64,000 nucleotides of DNA, from NCBI GenBank assembly GCA_027364845.1, contig DAHXOO010000001.1:112212-176211 (forward strand), read 5' to 3'. Positions 10,724-20,380 of the stretch are shown piece by piece (position 1 is the stretch's first letter; each line of letters opens with the position of its first letter). Source of the DNA: Pseudomonadota bacterium. Lineage in GTDB: Bacteria; Pseudomonadota; Gammaproteobacteria; Acidiferrobacterales; UBA6901. The notes below the pieces were generated by a model. The model made no database searches, was not told the origin of the DNA, and saw nothing but the letters and a program-made list of their open reading frames with translations. A program made the position numbers and the translations under genes.

Positions 10724-11428
10724 TTAGGAAATCTGGGTGACGTCACTGAGGGCCACCTGCCCCCCTATGCCCGACAGGTTCAGCATGATCCCCTGGCTTC
10801 CGCCGATACTGACACTGTCCACATGCGACGCGATCAGCGTATTCGCCGCCACGGTCGAGCTGCCGTTGATGACATTAGCCTGGATTTGATAGGTGCCCGC
10901 CGGCATGGCCACGCCATTACTATTTTGTCCGTTCCAAGTGAATGGCACCTGGCCTGCCGCCTGCGATCCGAGATCCAGGCTGTTCACTAGTTGTCCGCCG
11001 TTGTCATAAATGCCGACGACGACGTCACTCGCGGCGGAGCTCAGATTGACCGCCCCCGTTATGCTGCCGCCCGCGGACAGACTGCCTGCGGAGGCAGGCG
11101 CTAGCACCGTATGCCCTACGAGGCTCGTCGCCATCAGCGCCTGGTTCGACTGCATCGAGCTGGCGAACTGGCTGAACGACGACTGCAGACCCTGGAGCCC
11201 GCTGACGGTAGCGAACTGGGCGATCTGCCCCAGGAAATCTCCGCTTTGCATAGGCTGCGTCGGGTCCTGGTTCTGAAGCTGAGTAACCATCAGCTGCAGG
11301 AACTGCTGCTCCCCGAGGGCGCCGGAAATGTCGGTCGACGCCGTGCTGCTACTGCTGCTACTGGCCGACTGGGGCTGGGTCAGACCCAGGCTCGCCAGGA
11401 TGCTGCTGGTTGGATCAACGGTGCTCAT
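10724..11428 (-). CDS. flgD: Flagellar hook assembly/capping protein
   Basis: LGEQQFLQLMVTQLQNQDPTQPMQSGDFLGQIAQFATVSGL. Confidence 0.95.
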   Translation of the reverse strand: MSTVDPTSSILASLGLTQPQSASSSSSSTASTDISGALGEQQFLQLMVTQLQNQDPTQPMQSGDFLGQIAQFATVSGLQGLQSSFSQFASSMQSNQALMATSLVGHTVLAPASAGSLSAGGSITGAVNLSSAASDVVVGIYDNGGQLVNSLDLGSQAAGQVPFTWNGQNSNGVAMPAGTYQIQANVINGSSTVAANTLIASHVDSVSIGGSQGIMLNLSGIGGQVALSDVTQIS

Positions 11429-11458
11429 CGGCTTTTTTCCTCATTACTCTGCGGCTGC

Positions 11459-11872
11459 TCACTGGCCCAGTGTCAGGGTCTTGAGCAGCAGCTGCTTGCT
11501 GGTATTGATAACGTCGACATTGCTCTGATAGGACTGAGACGCAGAAATCATGTCGGCCATCTGCTCCACCACATTCACGTTCGGCAGATGGATATAGCCG
11601 CTTTTGTCGGCGAGTGGATTGCCGGGGGCGTACTCGGACCGCAACGGTGCCTGGCTCTGGACCACACCGAGCACGCTCACCCCCTCGGGGCTACCTTGCG
11701 GTGCAAGCGGGTTCGCCATCGTAGCGAATACCGGATAGCGCGCCCGATAGGTCTGTCCGGTGCTGCTGGCGGCACTGTCGGCGTTCGCCAGATTGCTGGC
11801 GGTGAGATTGAGCCGCACCGACTCGGCGCTCATACCCGAGCCGGCGATGTTGAAAACATTGAACAGGGACAT
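11459..11872 (-). CDS. flgC: Flagellar rod protein FlgC
   Basis: MSLFNVFNIAGSGMSAESVRLNLTASNLANADSA; YIHLPNVNVVEQMADMISASQSYQSNVDVINTSKQLLLKTL. Confidence 0.96.
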   Translation of the reverse strand: MSLFNVFNIAGSGMSAESVRLNLTASNLANADSAASSTGQTYRARYPVFATMANPLAPQGSPEGVSVLGVVQSQAPLRSEYAPGNPLADKSGYIHLPNVNVVEQMADMISASQSYQSNVDVINTSKQLLLKTLTLGQ

Positions 11873-11875
11873 AGC

Positions 11876-12268
11876 TTAGTTTCCTGTGATCGCGGTCATG
11901 AGGGTCTTGATCCGGTCGGTAAGAAAAGTGAGACCCGCCTCGTACCGCAGGGCGTTGCTACCGAACTCGGCGTATTGCGCCTGCGTGTCGACCGTGTTGC
12001 CGTCGACCGAAGGCTGGGTGGGAATGCGGTACAACAATTGGGCGCCGGCCCGAGCGGCCGCCGGCTGCATCTGTCCGGGATCGGTTGTCTCGAGCGCCAG
12101 CGTTCCACCCCGGGCGGCCGCAAGCGCCGTGCTGAAGCTGATGTCGCGCGCCTTGTAGTCAGGGGTATCCGCATTGGCAAGATTCGATGCCAGAACCTCC
12201 GCCCGCTTGGATCCCAGCGTCAGCGCCTGCGGCAATATTCCCAAAGCTTGGTCGATGCTTATCGGCAT
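11876..12268 (-). CDS. flgB: Flagellar rod protein FlgB
   Basis: MPISIDQALGILPQALTLGSKRAEVLASNLANADTPDYKARDISF; start chosen at 12268 (GGAG RBS 7 nt upstream), not the ORF-track 12310, which overlaps the sigma-54 promoter. Confidence 0.93.
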   Translation of the reverse strand: MPISIDQALGILPQALTLGSKRAEVLASNLANADTPDYKARDISFSTALAAARGGTLALETTDPGQMQPAAARAGAQLLYRIPTQPSVDGNTVDTQAQYAEFGSNALRYEAGLTFLTDRIKTLMTAITGN

Positions 12269-12306
12269 GCTCATGCTCCAACTTGAGTCTCTTGAGTGAG
12301 CGTTAA

Positions 12307-12321
12307 GCAATGCGCGTGCCA
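12307..12321 (-). promoter_or_regulatory. Sigma-54 promoter (-24/-12) of the flgB operon
   Basis: Minus strand TGGCAC-GCGCA-TTGC, exact GG-N10-GC spacing, about 40 nt upstream of the FlgB start. Confidence 0.85.
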
Positions 12322-12544
12322 GCTTCCGCGATAATGGCAGACCCGATGATAAAGAGGCGCCTCACAGCGCCTTAGGGGGAACGATTTGTACCCAAACGGG
12401 CGGGATTACCGGCGATGCCGGCCGCTCGACCGGCAAGTACGCACCGCCAAAACGGCAATGTTTGCCGCTTGCAACGCCCTGCCGGCTGGGTGCTGCCCCG
12501 TCTGAGTACCGGCGCGCCGTCAAGGAAATGGCCGACGGCGGGAA

Positions 12545-13408
12545 TCAGGCGCGATGATGCTGGGCGTGCACCGGCTTCCTCTTAAGACGGTAGATGATTC
12601 CCTCCGGGAAACGCAGCATATCGAAGGCATCGGAATAATTGGCGAGGGACTCCGCTGACCCGAGGATCAGGAAGCCGTCGACAAGGAGCAGTGATGCGAT
12701 GCGGGCCAGAATGTCACGCTTCAGCTCTGATGAAAAATAGATCAGCACATTGCGGCAGAAGATCAGGTCGAACTTGCCCAGCACCTGGAAATTCTCGCGC
12801 AGGTTGAGTTCCCTGAAGCTTACGCGCTGGCGTACCTCCCTGTTGATCTCCCATTGGCTACCGCGCGCGGTAAAAAACCGATTGCGGCGTTCAGGCATCA
12901 AACCGCGCGCCATAGTCGTCGCGTCATAGATACCGGTCTCTGCCTGCTTCAGCATTGAGGGAGAAATGTCAGTGGCGACGATCTGGACATCAGGGGCCAC
13001 CTTGCCGGGATTCTGTTGCACGTGCTCCTGCAGCGCCATACTGATCGAATACGGCTCCTGCCCGGAAGAACATCCGGCGGACCACACTCGCAGCCGCAAT
13101 GGGCGCGACTTGGCCAGATCGGGAAGAATCACGGTTTTGAGCAGTTCGAACACCGTGCCATCGCGGAACCACGAAGTTTCGTTGGTGGTCATCGCATCAA
13201 TGACACGACCGCGTAGCGTCGCATCGGCGCCGTTCCTCAGACGCGCAAATAGTTCGCGCAGTGAGAATAGTCCACGCTCGGCCAGCAACGGGCTCAGCCG
13301 GCTGCTGACGAGGTAGTGTTTATTGTCACCGAGCACGATGCCGCAGGCCTCCTCCAGAAACACCCGGAAGCCGTCATAATCCTCGGAGGTCATGCCCGCA
13401 TCGGTCAC
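12545..13408 (-). CDS. cheR: Chemotaxis protein methyltransferase CheR
   Basis: MTSEDYDGFRVFLEEACGIVLGDNKHYLVSSRLSPLL; RVWSAGCSSGQEPYSISM; FDLIFCRNVLIYF. Confidence 0.95.
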   Translation of the reverse strand: MTDAGMTSEDYDGFRVFLEEACGIVLGDNKHYLVSSRLSPLLAERGLFSLRELFARLRNGADATLRGRVIDAMTTNETSWFRDGTVFELLKTVILPDLAKSRPLRLRVWSAGCSSGQEPYSISMALQEHVQQNPGKVAPDVQIVATDISPSMLKQAETGIYDATTMARGLMPERRNRFFTARGSQWEINREVRQRVSFRELNLRENFQVLGKFDLIFCRNVLIYFSSELKRDILARIASLLLVDGFLILGSAESLANYSDAFDMLRFPEGIIYRLKRKPVHAQHHRA

Positions 13409-13550
13409 AGCAACTCGGCAGAAGTCATCATATTAATAAACATGCCGGCCACCCCACGGACGAAAGGCGCCGTGAAATGATTCATCCGGGCCAAGGTAAT
13501 CTGGATAGGGTCAATCTGCAAGCGGGTGGCCGGACAACCGGCTGCAGTTG

Positions 13551-14492
13551 TCACGCTTTCCCGGCGTCGGGGGATCGGGAAGCGTCAACCTGATCCAGCA
13601 CGGCGCGCGCGAGTTCGTCCGGCCGGAACTTGGGCAGGAACTGATCGGCGCCAACGCGCTTGGCCAGTGCGTCGTTGAAATTTCCGCTCACCGATGAATG
13701 CAGGATCACATGCAGTGCCTTGAGGCGATCGTCCTTTTTGATCTCACTGGTCAACGTATAGCCGTCCATTTCGGGCATCTCTATATCGGTAACCACCAGC
13801 GCCAAACGCTCGCAGATCGGCATGCCTTCACTCGCCCACTGTTTCAGCAGTGTCAGACCCTCTCGCCCGCTGTTGGCCAGGATGCAGCGTATGCCGAGCT
13901 GTTCCAGGGTGCGGGCAACCATGCTGCGTGCGACCCCGGAGTCGTCTACGACCAGCACCGGCAGACGCGCGCCGCCGCGCGCGCCGCGGCTCGACAGTTC
14001 TCCAGATACTCCGAGACTCATCGGGCAAACTTCAGAGAGCACCTTTTCCACGTCGATGATCTCGACGAGACTGCCGTCGACCTGAGTGATCGCAGTAATG
14101 TAGCTGGCCGCGCCGGTGATCGGCGGTGGCTGGACTTCCTCCCAGTTCATGTTGACGATGCGATCGACGCCCGTCACCAGGAAACCCTGCGTTGACCGGT
14201 TGAACTCGGTGATCACCACATACAACCCGCGGACATCCTCGGGCAATGGCTGGCCGAGCACTCGGCCCATGTCGATTACCGGCATGGTGCGGCCACGGAG
14301 ATGGGTAAGCCCACGCACGGCGTGATGGCCATATGGGATTGAGCGCAGCGACGGACACTCAAGGACTTCGCGGACCTTGAACACGTTAATTCCATAGCGC
14401 TGCAGGCCGCCGATGCGAAATAGCAGCAATTCCAGACGGTTGCAACCCGCCAATCGCGTGTGTTGATCGACGGAGTCAAGTACGCCCGCCAT
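13551..14492 (-). CDS. cheV: Chemotaxis coupling protein CheV (CheW + receiver)
   Basis: N-term CheW-like (NRLELLLFRIGGLQRYGINVFKVREVLECP), C-term REC (VLVVDDSGVARSMV...LVVTDIEMPEMDGYTL). Confidence 0.95.
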   Translation of the reverse strand: MAGVLDSVDQHTRLAGCNRLELLLFRIGGLQRYGINVFKVREVLECPSLRSIPYGHHAVRGLTHLRGRTMPVIDMGRVLGQPLPEDVRGLYVVITEFNRSTQGFLVTGVDRIVNMNWEEVQPPPITGAASYITAITQVDGSLVEIIDVEKVLSEVCPMSLGVSGELSSRGARGGARLPVLVVDDSGVARSMVARTLEQLGIRCILANSGREGLTLLKQWASEGMPICERLALVVTDIEMPEMDGYTLTSEIKKDDRLKALHVILHSSVSGNFNDALAKRVGADQFLPKFRPDELARAVLDQVDASRSPDAGKA

Positions 14493-14519
14493 GAATCCCC
14501 CCAGGAGGTCTCTAGGTCA

Positions 14520-14546
14520 GTATCGGCTGATCGCCGGTGTGCTTTA
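14520..14546 (-). promoter_or_regulatory. Sigma-28-like promoter for cheV
   Basis: Minus strand TAAAGCAC-N11-GCCGATAC; matches core TAAAG and GCCGATA with correct spacing, 28 nt upstream of the cheV start. Confidence 0.6.
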
Positions 14547-14566
14547 GTCCAATTTTTCTGCGCCGC

Positions 14567-14581
14567 AGGCACGCCAATTGC
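14567..14581 (+). promoter_or_regulatory. Sigma-54-like promoter for the chemoreceptor gene
   Basis: AGGCAC-GCCAA-TTGC (one mismatch from TGGCAC-N5-TTGC), correct GG-N10-GC spacing, about 88 nt upstream of the mcp start. Confidence 0.55.
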
Positions 14582-14668
14582 ATACCCGGGGGACGGGGCT
14601 GCAGGCGTACGACCGTGCCTCGACTGTAACGTCATTTATTTCAAAGTCGCATGCAAACGGAGCAATCC

Positions 14669-16015
14669 ATGGCGCAACCATTACTCCTTACGAAACAGGC
14701 CTTGCCTTTGCTGGAATCAGCCCTGGTCTCAAACCACCGACAGCTCAGTCGCTTGGCGCGCCAGCATCGTGGCACCGCCAATTCCTTGACGCCAGTCACT
14801 GAGGCTATGATCGCCTACAACAGGAAACTGGTGGAAATCGGGCGCAACGGTGCCGAGGTTCTCGACCAGGCCGTGAGCATACTCTCGAAGAACGGGGCCT
14901 TCAGCCGTGAAGTCCATCAAATCATGGACAATGTAACGAGCGTGGCGACAGCGGTGGAGGAAATGGCAGCGACGGCAACCGAGATTTCCCGCACAGCGCA
15001 GCAGGCGGCCAAGCGCGCCGAGGAAAGCAATACCAAGGCAGCCACCGGCAACGAAAACATCTCTTCGCTCGTGGGCGACATGGATCAGCTTGAAGTAGCC
15101 ATCAAATCCATGGCCGATGGAATGCACCAGTTTGTCGGGTTCAGTCGCGAAATCAACAAGCTGACGGCGATCGTGCGCGACATCGCCCATCAGACCAACC
15201 TGCTGGCGCTCAACGCAGCGATCGAAGCGGCACGGGCCGGCGAGGCCGGGCGCGGCTTTGCTGTGGTCGCCGATGAAGTAAAAAAGCTCGCCGACAAGAC
15301 GGCACAAGCAACCGCCGAGATCGAATCGGTAACCAATACGATGAATTCGCTTTCCGAGAAGGTAGGAAGTTCGGTCAACACCAGCCTCGAACGCCTCAGC
15401 AAGAGCATCAACGCCCTCGACGCGGTCGCCTCGGTGCTGGCCGAAGGCAACAGCGTGGTGCGTGACGTGAGCGACCGAGTTCACCAGATCGCGGTCGCCG
15501 CCGAGGAGCAAAGCGCAGTCTCGGGCGAGATGGCCAATAACCTGGCTGCCGTCACTTCAACACTCAATGGCGAGAGCCATCAAATTACTGCGGTGAGCCA
15601 GCATGCCCGCAACCTTACCGACTTCGCCGCACGCCAAGCGGAGCTGCTGGTGGAATTCGGACAGGACGAGGTTCTACTGCAGGCGACAAAGGCCGACCAC
15701 TTGATTTGGAAAGCGCGCCTGTCCGAAGCTGTACTCAACGGGCACGCCACGACGCAGAATGAAGTCAAGGATCTGGGAACCTGCCGTCTTCAATGCTGGA
15801 GTCAGGACAAACAGACACAATACGGCCAGCTTCCGGCGTTTCGTGCTTTGGCCGAGCCGCACAACCGGTTGCACATCATGGGCACGGAGATCTTGCAGCT
15901 CTCGTCCGGTGGCAACCTCCAGAAGGCGATGACAAGGCTGAACGAGATGGACGCCGTCATTCGCGAACTGTTCAGCGCGATCGACCAGCTCGCACACGAA
16001 ATCGGGCAGGGCTAG
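14669..16015 (+). CDS. Soluble methyl-accepting chemotaxis protein with C-terminal CZB-like zinc-binding domain
   Basis: MCP hairpin tip [48 protein letters not shown]; no TM segments; C-term [15 protein letters not shown]...CRLQCW...[13 protein letters not shown] resembles CZB. Start at MAQPLL (cggagc RBS); the ORF track gives 14651. Confidence 0.9.
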   Translation: MAQPLLLTKQALPLLESALVSNHRQLSRLARQHRGTANSLTPVTEAMIAYNRKLVEIGRNGAEVLDQAVSILSKNGAFSREVHQIMDNVTSVATAVEEMAATATEISRTAQQAAKRAEESNTKAATGNENISSLVGDMDQLEVAIKSMADGMHQFVGFSREINKLTAIVRDIAHQTNLLALNAAIEAARAGEAGRGFAVVADEVKKLADKTAQATAEIESVTNTMNSLSEKVGSSVNTSLERLSKSINALDAVASVLAEGNSVVRDVSDRVHQIAVAAEEQSAVSGEMANNLAAVTSTLNGESHQITAVSQHARNLTDFAARQAELLVEFGQDEVLLQATKADHLIWKARLSEAVLNGHATTQNEVKDLGTCRLQCWSQDKQTQYGQLPAFRALAEPHNRLHIMGTEILQLSSGGNLQKAMTRLNEMDAVIRELFSAIDQLAHEIGQG

Positions 16016-16021
16016 ATCACA

Positions 16022-16738
16022 ATGACCGCTCGCGGAATAGTCGCAATGGCGCTGCTTCTTCTGGGCTCGGCATGCATCACCGCCCACGCCCAGGATGACA
16101 CCGGACCCCGCCAGAGCCTCGAGTCTATACGTGCCACCGCCCGGAATTTCCTAGCTAACCAGAATGCTACCGGACCGCGGCGCACACGTATCATAGTGGG
16201 AAGTCTCGACCCGCGCTTGCGTCTGACGGCCTGCAACCGGCCGCTGCGAGCCTTTCTGCCACCGGGAGCGGGTTCGATAGGTGAGACCACCGTCGGCGTA
16301 CGCTGCGCCGGAACTCGCCCCTGGTTGCTCTACGTACCGGCGACGGTACAGGTATTTGGCAAGGTGCTGATTGCTGCGCGGACGCTTGTTCGCGGAGCCC
16401 TTCTCGTCCCGACGGATTTCATTGTGTCGAAGCGCGATGTGAGCAGCCTTGCAACGGGTTACGTATCTGACCTGCAACGGGTGACCGGGCAAACGTTGCG
16501 GCAACCGCTCACCGCGGGCGCAGTGCTCATTCCGAACATGTTGCAAGGGCAGCAGCTGGTGCGCCGCGGCATGCCGGTAACAATTATCGCTCGGATCGGA
16601 GGACTGATAGTGCGCGTGCAGGGTCGTGCCCTGGGCAATGGGGCAGTCGGCCAATGGGTACGGGTACGTAACTCTATGTCTAATAAGGTGATTGAGGGTG
16701 TCGTGACCCACGATGGCTCGGTACGGGTACCGATGTGA
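16022..16738 (+). CDS. flgA: Flagellar P-ring assembly chaperone FlgA
   Basis: Signal peptide; SLDPRLRLTACNRPLRAFLPPGA; C-term VRVRNSMSNKVIEGVVTHDGSVRVPM. Confidence 0.93.
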   Translation: MTARGIVAMALLLLGSACITAHAQDDTGPRQSLESIRATARNFLANQNATGPRRTRIIVGSLDPRLRLTACNRPLRAFLPPGAGSIGETTVGVRCAGTRPWLLYVPATVQVFGKVLIAARTLVRGALLVPTDFIVSKRDVSSLATGYVSDLQRVTGQTLRQPLTAGAVLIPNMLQGQQLVRRGMPVTIIARIGGLIVRVQGRALGNGAVGQWVRVRNSMSNKVIEGVVTHDGSVRVPM

Positions 16739-16762
16739 CTGGCACATTTTGCTGCTTCCCAC

Positions 16763-16789
16763 TAAAGTTTGAGGGAAAGCTGCCGTTAA
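16763..16789 (+). promoter_or_regulatory. Sigma-28 promoter for flgM(N)
   Basis: TAAAGTTT-GAGGGAAAGCT-GCCGTTAA, 28 nt upstream of the flgM start. Confidence 0.85.
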
Positions 16790-16816
16790 CTAAGCCAGGA
16801 TTCAGGAGAAACAGCC

Positions 16817-17143
16817 ATGGCTATTGAAATCAACGGCTTGCCGTCATCCCAGGTCAAGAACCCCGGAGAGGGGTCACAGGCCAAGATGGGACAACAGGAA
16901 GCCAGTACGACGCCGCAGGAGCAGCGGAGCACGTCAACTGCGGACACGGTCAGTCTCACGAATACCGCCGCGCACCTCAAGACCCTGGAGACAGCGATAT
17001 CGTCACTGCCGGTCGTCGACAAACAACGCGTGGAACAGCTGCGCCAGGCCGTCTCGAGTGGCTCATACCATGCTGATAGCCAGCGTGTCGCGAACAAGCT
17101 TGCTTCCTTTGAGCAGCAGCTACACGCCAAGGCGAAGGCCTGA
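16817..17143 (+). CDS. flgM: Anti-sigma-28 factor FlgM
   Basis: MAIEINGLPSSQVKN...DTVSLTNTAAHLKTLETAISSLPVVDKQRVEQLRQAVSSGSYHADSQRVANKLASFEQQL. Confidence 0.92.
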   Translation: MAIEINGLPSSQVKNPGEGSQAKMGQQEASTTPQEQRSTSTADTVSLTNTAAHLKTLETAISSLPVVDKQRVEQLRQAVSSGSYHADSQRVANKLASFEQQLHAKAKA

Positions 17144-17148
17144 CCTGC

Positions 17149-17625
17149 ATGACGCAGCCAGGCTTGTCCGAACTGTTCGAGTCAGCGCTCCGGGAAACTG
17201 CCGTACTTCTGGCGACACTGCAGGAGGAATTTGAAGCGCTCGCCAAGCCTGATGCGGCCGCGATCGAGGAAGTCGTTGCGCGTAAGCGCGCGCTCGTCGC
17301 AACTCTTGACGACAAATCGAAAAGGCATACGGCGGCACTACAGGCCGCTGGCTACGTCGATAGTATGGCCAACATGCCCGAGTGGCTGAGTCATAACGAC
17401 AACACACCGGACCGCCGGCTTCCGCGGCTGTGGCAGGACTTCACCGCCATGCTACACAATTGCCAGAAACAGAATCAGATCAACGGCCGCGTAATCGACG
17501 CGAACCGCCGCCGTACCCGCGATGCGCTGTGTATCCTCCGTGGGGTGGAACCTGAGCCCGTGCTATACGATCCGCATGGGTCAACCCCGGCGGCCGTTAC
17601 GTCACACCCAATCACGATGGCATGA
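17149..17625 (+). CDS. flgN: FlgN-family flagellar export chaperone
   Basis: Helical small protein directly downstream of flgM; ELFESALRETAVLLATLQEEFEALAKPDAAAIEEVVARKRALVATLD...NQINGRVIDANRRRTRDALCILRG. Confidence 0.88.
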   Translation: MTQPGLSELFESALRETAVLLATLQEEFEALAKPDAAAIEEVVARKRALVATLDDKSKRHTAALQAAGYVDSMANMPEWLSHNDNTPDRRLPRLWQDFTAMLHNCQKQNQINGRVIDANRRRTRDALCILRGVEPEPVLYDPHGSTPAAVTSHPITMA

Positions 17626-17738
17626 AAATCGAAGGCAGATTCCGACGACATTAGCATGCATAGCCGGCCGCAAGGCACTGACCTGCGAACGTATTGTGCC
17701 CCGGAAGCAAGGACGCTGCTGACCCTGCTGAGAACACC

Positions 17739-18485
17739 GTGAGCGACGACCTGTCAGACCCGTTACAGGAGTACTCGCCGGAGATCGAAAAGATCTCCCA
17801 TCCGCCGCAGATCGTGAACCTGCTACGCCGCATCCAGGATACCCGCACACTGCTGAGTGTGACAGTGGCCGGATCTAACGAGCTTTACAACAGCGCGATA
17901 GTCGAAGTCGATGCTACGCTCGGCTACGTGCTGCTCGACGAGCTGACGCCGACCGACGGCCATGTGCACCTGCTGCACAGTCGTGCGCTACATGCGCATG
18001 CACGCCTGCATGGTGTCGACATCAGCTTTGCCGGTGCGCTCCAGGAAGCCGGTGAACGCGATGGGATTGCCTTTTACAGACTGCCCATTCCGGCGCTGGT
18101 CAGTTACCGGCAACGGCGCGCCAACTTTCGTGCCCACGTGGGCATGGGCATGCCGGTGCCGATAGTTCTCGGCAATCGGCATATGCAGGAGCTGGGTGGA
18201 ACGCTGTGCGATATTTCCATCGGCGGTATTGGTGCCCTTCTGCAAGCCGGCAGCGCGACGGCCCTGCGCCAGGGCGTTATGTTCGACCGCTGCAATATCC
18301 GCCTGCCGAGAGGTAGCGAAATCAGCTGCAGGCTGGAGATTCGCTTTATCAGCCAAGACGAGCGCCGCCACGCACTCCGAATCGGCGGACGTTATGTCGA
18401 CCTTGATCGCAATCAGGAAAAAATCATCGAGCACTTCGTGGCTGCGCTCGAGCGCGAATTGCTGCGCAAGATGCCGAAGGACTGA
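17739..18485 (+). CDS. ycgR: YcgR-family c-di-GMP-binding flagellar brake (YcgR + PilZ domains)
   Basis: RRANFRAHVGMGMPVPIVLGNRHMQELGGTLCDISIGGIGALLQ (PilZ RxxxR / DxSxxG); GTG start inferred at MSDDLSD (ORF track gives 17694). Confidence 0.87.
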   Translation: MSDDLSDPLQEYSPEIEKISHPPQIVNLLRRIQDTRTLLSVTVAGSNELYNSAIVEVDATLGYVLLDELTPTDGHVHLLHSRALHAHARLHGVDISFAGALQEAGERDGIAFYRLPIPALVSYRQRRANFRAHVGMGMPVPIVLGNRHMQELGGTLCDISIGGIGALLQAGSATALRQGVMFDRCNIRLPRGSEISCRLEIRFISQDERRHALRIGGRYVDLDRNQEKIIEHFVAALERELLRKMPKD

Positions 18486-18496
18486 GACGTGGGCTT

Positions 18497-19528
18497 TCAA
18501 CTGGCGCTGACTGGCCGGCCGCGCATGCCGGCAACGGAACAGACCGGCATCGATTGCGTATTGTGCGCATGACCCAGCCGTCCGTAGCGGTCCGCAACGA
18601 TCACACCGCCCTGGCACCCGGTGACACGTTGCAGCGCTGCGATGGCACGCCGTGCAGCAAACTGCGGACCTGCCTTCCCTTGAAGCAGGTCCACCGCAAC
18701 CTTGCCCATAACGACCTTGATGATCGCCTCACCCGTACCGGTACACGAAGCGGCGCCGACCGCATCGGCATAGGTCCCGCAGCCGATTAGCGGTGTGTCA
18801 CCGACGCGCCCTGGCAGCTTGCCGAACGTCCCGCCGGTCGACGACGCCGCCGCAACCCGACCATGAACATCCGCAGCCACCGCTCCCACGGTACCCATGG
18901 CCTGCTGCCAGCGACGCTGCTGCTGCGCCACGACCAGTGAGCTTTCACTGCAGCGTCGCATTCCCAGGCGTGTCGCAAAACCGGCAGCGCCATCGCCGAC
19001 AAGCAACAGATGGCGCCCGTCCTCGAGGATGAGTCGTGCCAGGACCACCGGATTGTGAACACGCCTCACCGCGGCGACCGCCCCGGCACGCATGCTAGCG
19101 CCATCCATAATCGCGGCGTCCATCTCCACTCTGCCTTCGGAATTGAGTACCGACCCGGTTCCGGCATTGAACACCGGATTGTCTTCAAGAATGACCACCG
19201 CCGCTTCGACCGCATCCAGTGCCGAACCGCCGCCTTGCAGGATCTCCCACGCGGCCATCGCCGCGTCGCGGCAACCTGCGACAGCGCGGGCATTACGACG
19301 TGGGCGCCAGCCGGCCCCGCCGTGCACCTGCACAGCGGGGAGCCGGACATTCATGACCGCGATGCCGCGCCCATGACGTTCCAGCAATACAGGCGCCACC
19401 GTGCCTGCCAGCAGGCGCATCGGCGAAACTCTCGGACCCCCTGATCGACTACGAACCCTGCGACCATTGGTGATCTCCGGCCTCTGACATATATGGCCCG
19501 AGCATAGCGCATGGCACCTGTTGCGCAC
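18497..19528 (-). CDS. Isoaspartyl peptidase / plant-type L-asparaginase (Ntn hydrolase)
   Basis: VQVHGGAG...GGGSALDAVEAAVVILEDNPVFNAGTGSVLNSEGRVEMDAAIMDG...MGTVGAVAADVHGRVAAASSTGGTFGKLPGRVGDTPLIGCGTYA; catalytic Thr before VGAVA. True start probably internal (about MRLLAGT or MNVRLPA). Confidence 0.9.
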   Translation of the reverse strand: MRNRCHALCSGHICQRPEITNGRRVRSRSGGPRVSPMRLLAGTVAPVLLERHGRGIAVMNVRLPAVQVHGGAGWRPRRNARAVAGCRDAAMAAWEILQGGGSALDAVEAAVVILEDNPVFNAGTGSVLNSEGRVEMDAAIMDGASMRAGAVAAVRRVHNPVVLARLILEDGRHLLLVGDGAAGFATRLGMRRCSESSLVVAQQQRRWQQAMGTVGAVAADVHGRVAAASSTGGTFGKLPGRVGDTPLIGCGTYADAVGAASCTGTGEAIIKVVMGKVAVDLLQGKAGPQFAARRAIAALQRVTGCQGGVIVADRYGRLGHAHNTQSMPVCSVAGMRGRPVSAS

Positions 19529-19678
19529 AGGGGATAAATGCGTGTACTGGTCAGTACCATAATTTGTGCTTTAATTTGAAGATAGGAACACCGTTTTCGA
19601 CGGACCCCATAGCTAATCGTCCGTAACGGGCGGCGGTGGGCGGATCCATAACGAGTATCCGTATCCGGAGGTTATGCC

Positions 19679-19906
19679 ATGAAAATGTTGCCGCTGCAGA
19701 TGGTCATTATCGATTTGGAGAACGGTCAACGGGGTGTGTTCATTGGGCGGCCTCTGGTCATCGCGGAATCGGATGACGACGACTGTCACGTGGAAAACGT
19801 CTGGTTCACGAACATCCAGGAGATCCCTGATACGGCAACCCTCGAACAGCTGGCTAAGATGACTCTGGAGCAGGTACAGCCCGCAACGAGCAGACTGCTC
19901 CAATGA
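19679..19906 (+). CDS. Hypothetical small acidic protein, 75 aa
   Basis: ORF with good GGAGG RBS: MKMLPLQMVIIDLENGQRGVFIGRPLVIAESDDDDCHVENVWFTNIQEIPDTATLEQLAKM...; family not recognised. Confidence 0.55.
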   Translation: MKMLPLQMVIIDLENGQRGVFIGRPLVIAESDDDDCHVENVWFTNIQEIPDTATLEQLAKMTLEQVQPATSRLLQ

Positions 19907-20380
19907 CCCCCGGACTGGTGCGGGGAACGCTCAGCTAGACCAAACCGACGTCGGGACAGACGCTGCCGCTTTTTCGAATGCGGGGCGTAAGCAACGACCC
20001 GGCTACGGAGCAGAGTTTCCACCAGAACATGTTTTCACAAAAAGCGGCACCGGTCGCGACATACATGCGTTCGCGGCTGGCGCCGCGCCATACAGAAGCC
20101 CAGACGATCTGCCGGCATCCCACGACAGTGTTCACGCATCGGGAACGCCCGGAAGCGACTCATAGCACCGTGATTGCAGCGCCTTCTGCCCGCTGCTGCA
20201 AACACACCATACCGATCCAATACTCCAGCACAGGAGGCATCACCCGGTAACGACGGCCACTTTCATCCGGCGCGCCGCATGCCGATAGGCCAGGATGCGA
20301 TACTCAGCAAACCCGGCGACCCCTTCGGGGTCCGCCACGAATCCACCCCTAACCGGTGCTACAGGCCAACCGGCTATCCG

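Noticed and set aside
11111-12286. 391-aa plus-strand ORF spanning flgD/flgC/flgB antisense
   Set aside because: Spans several true genes on the opposite strand; GC-rich shadow frame
16741-16757. TGGCACATTTTGCTGC upstream of flgM as a sigma-54 promoter
   Set aside because: GG-to-GC spacing is wrong (8 or 11 instead of 10); the adjacent sigma-28 site explains flgM
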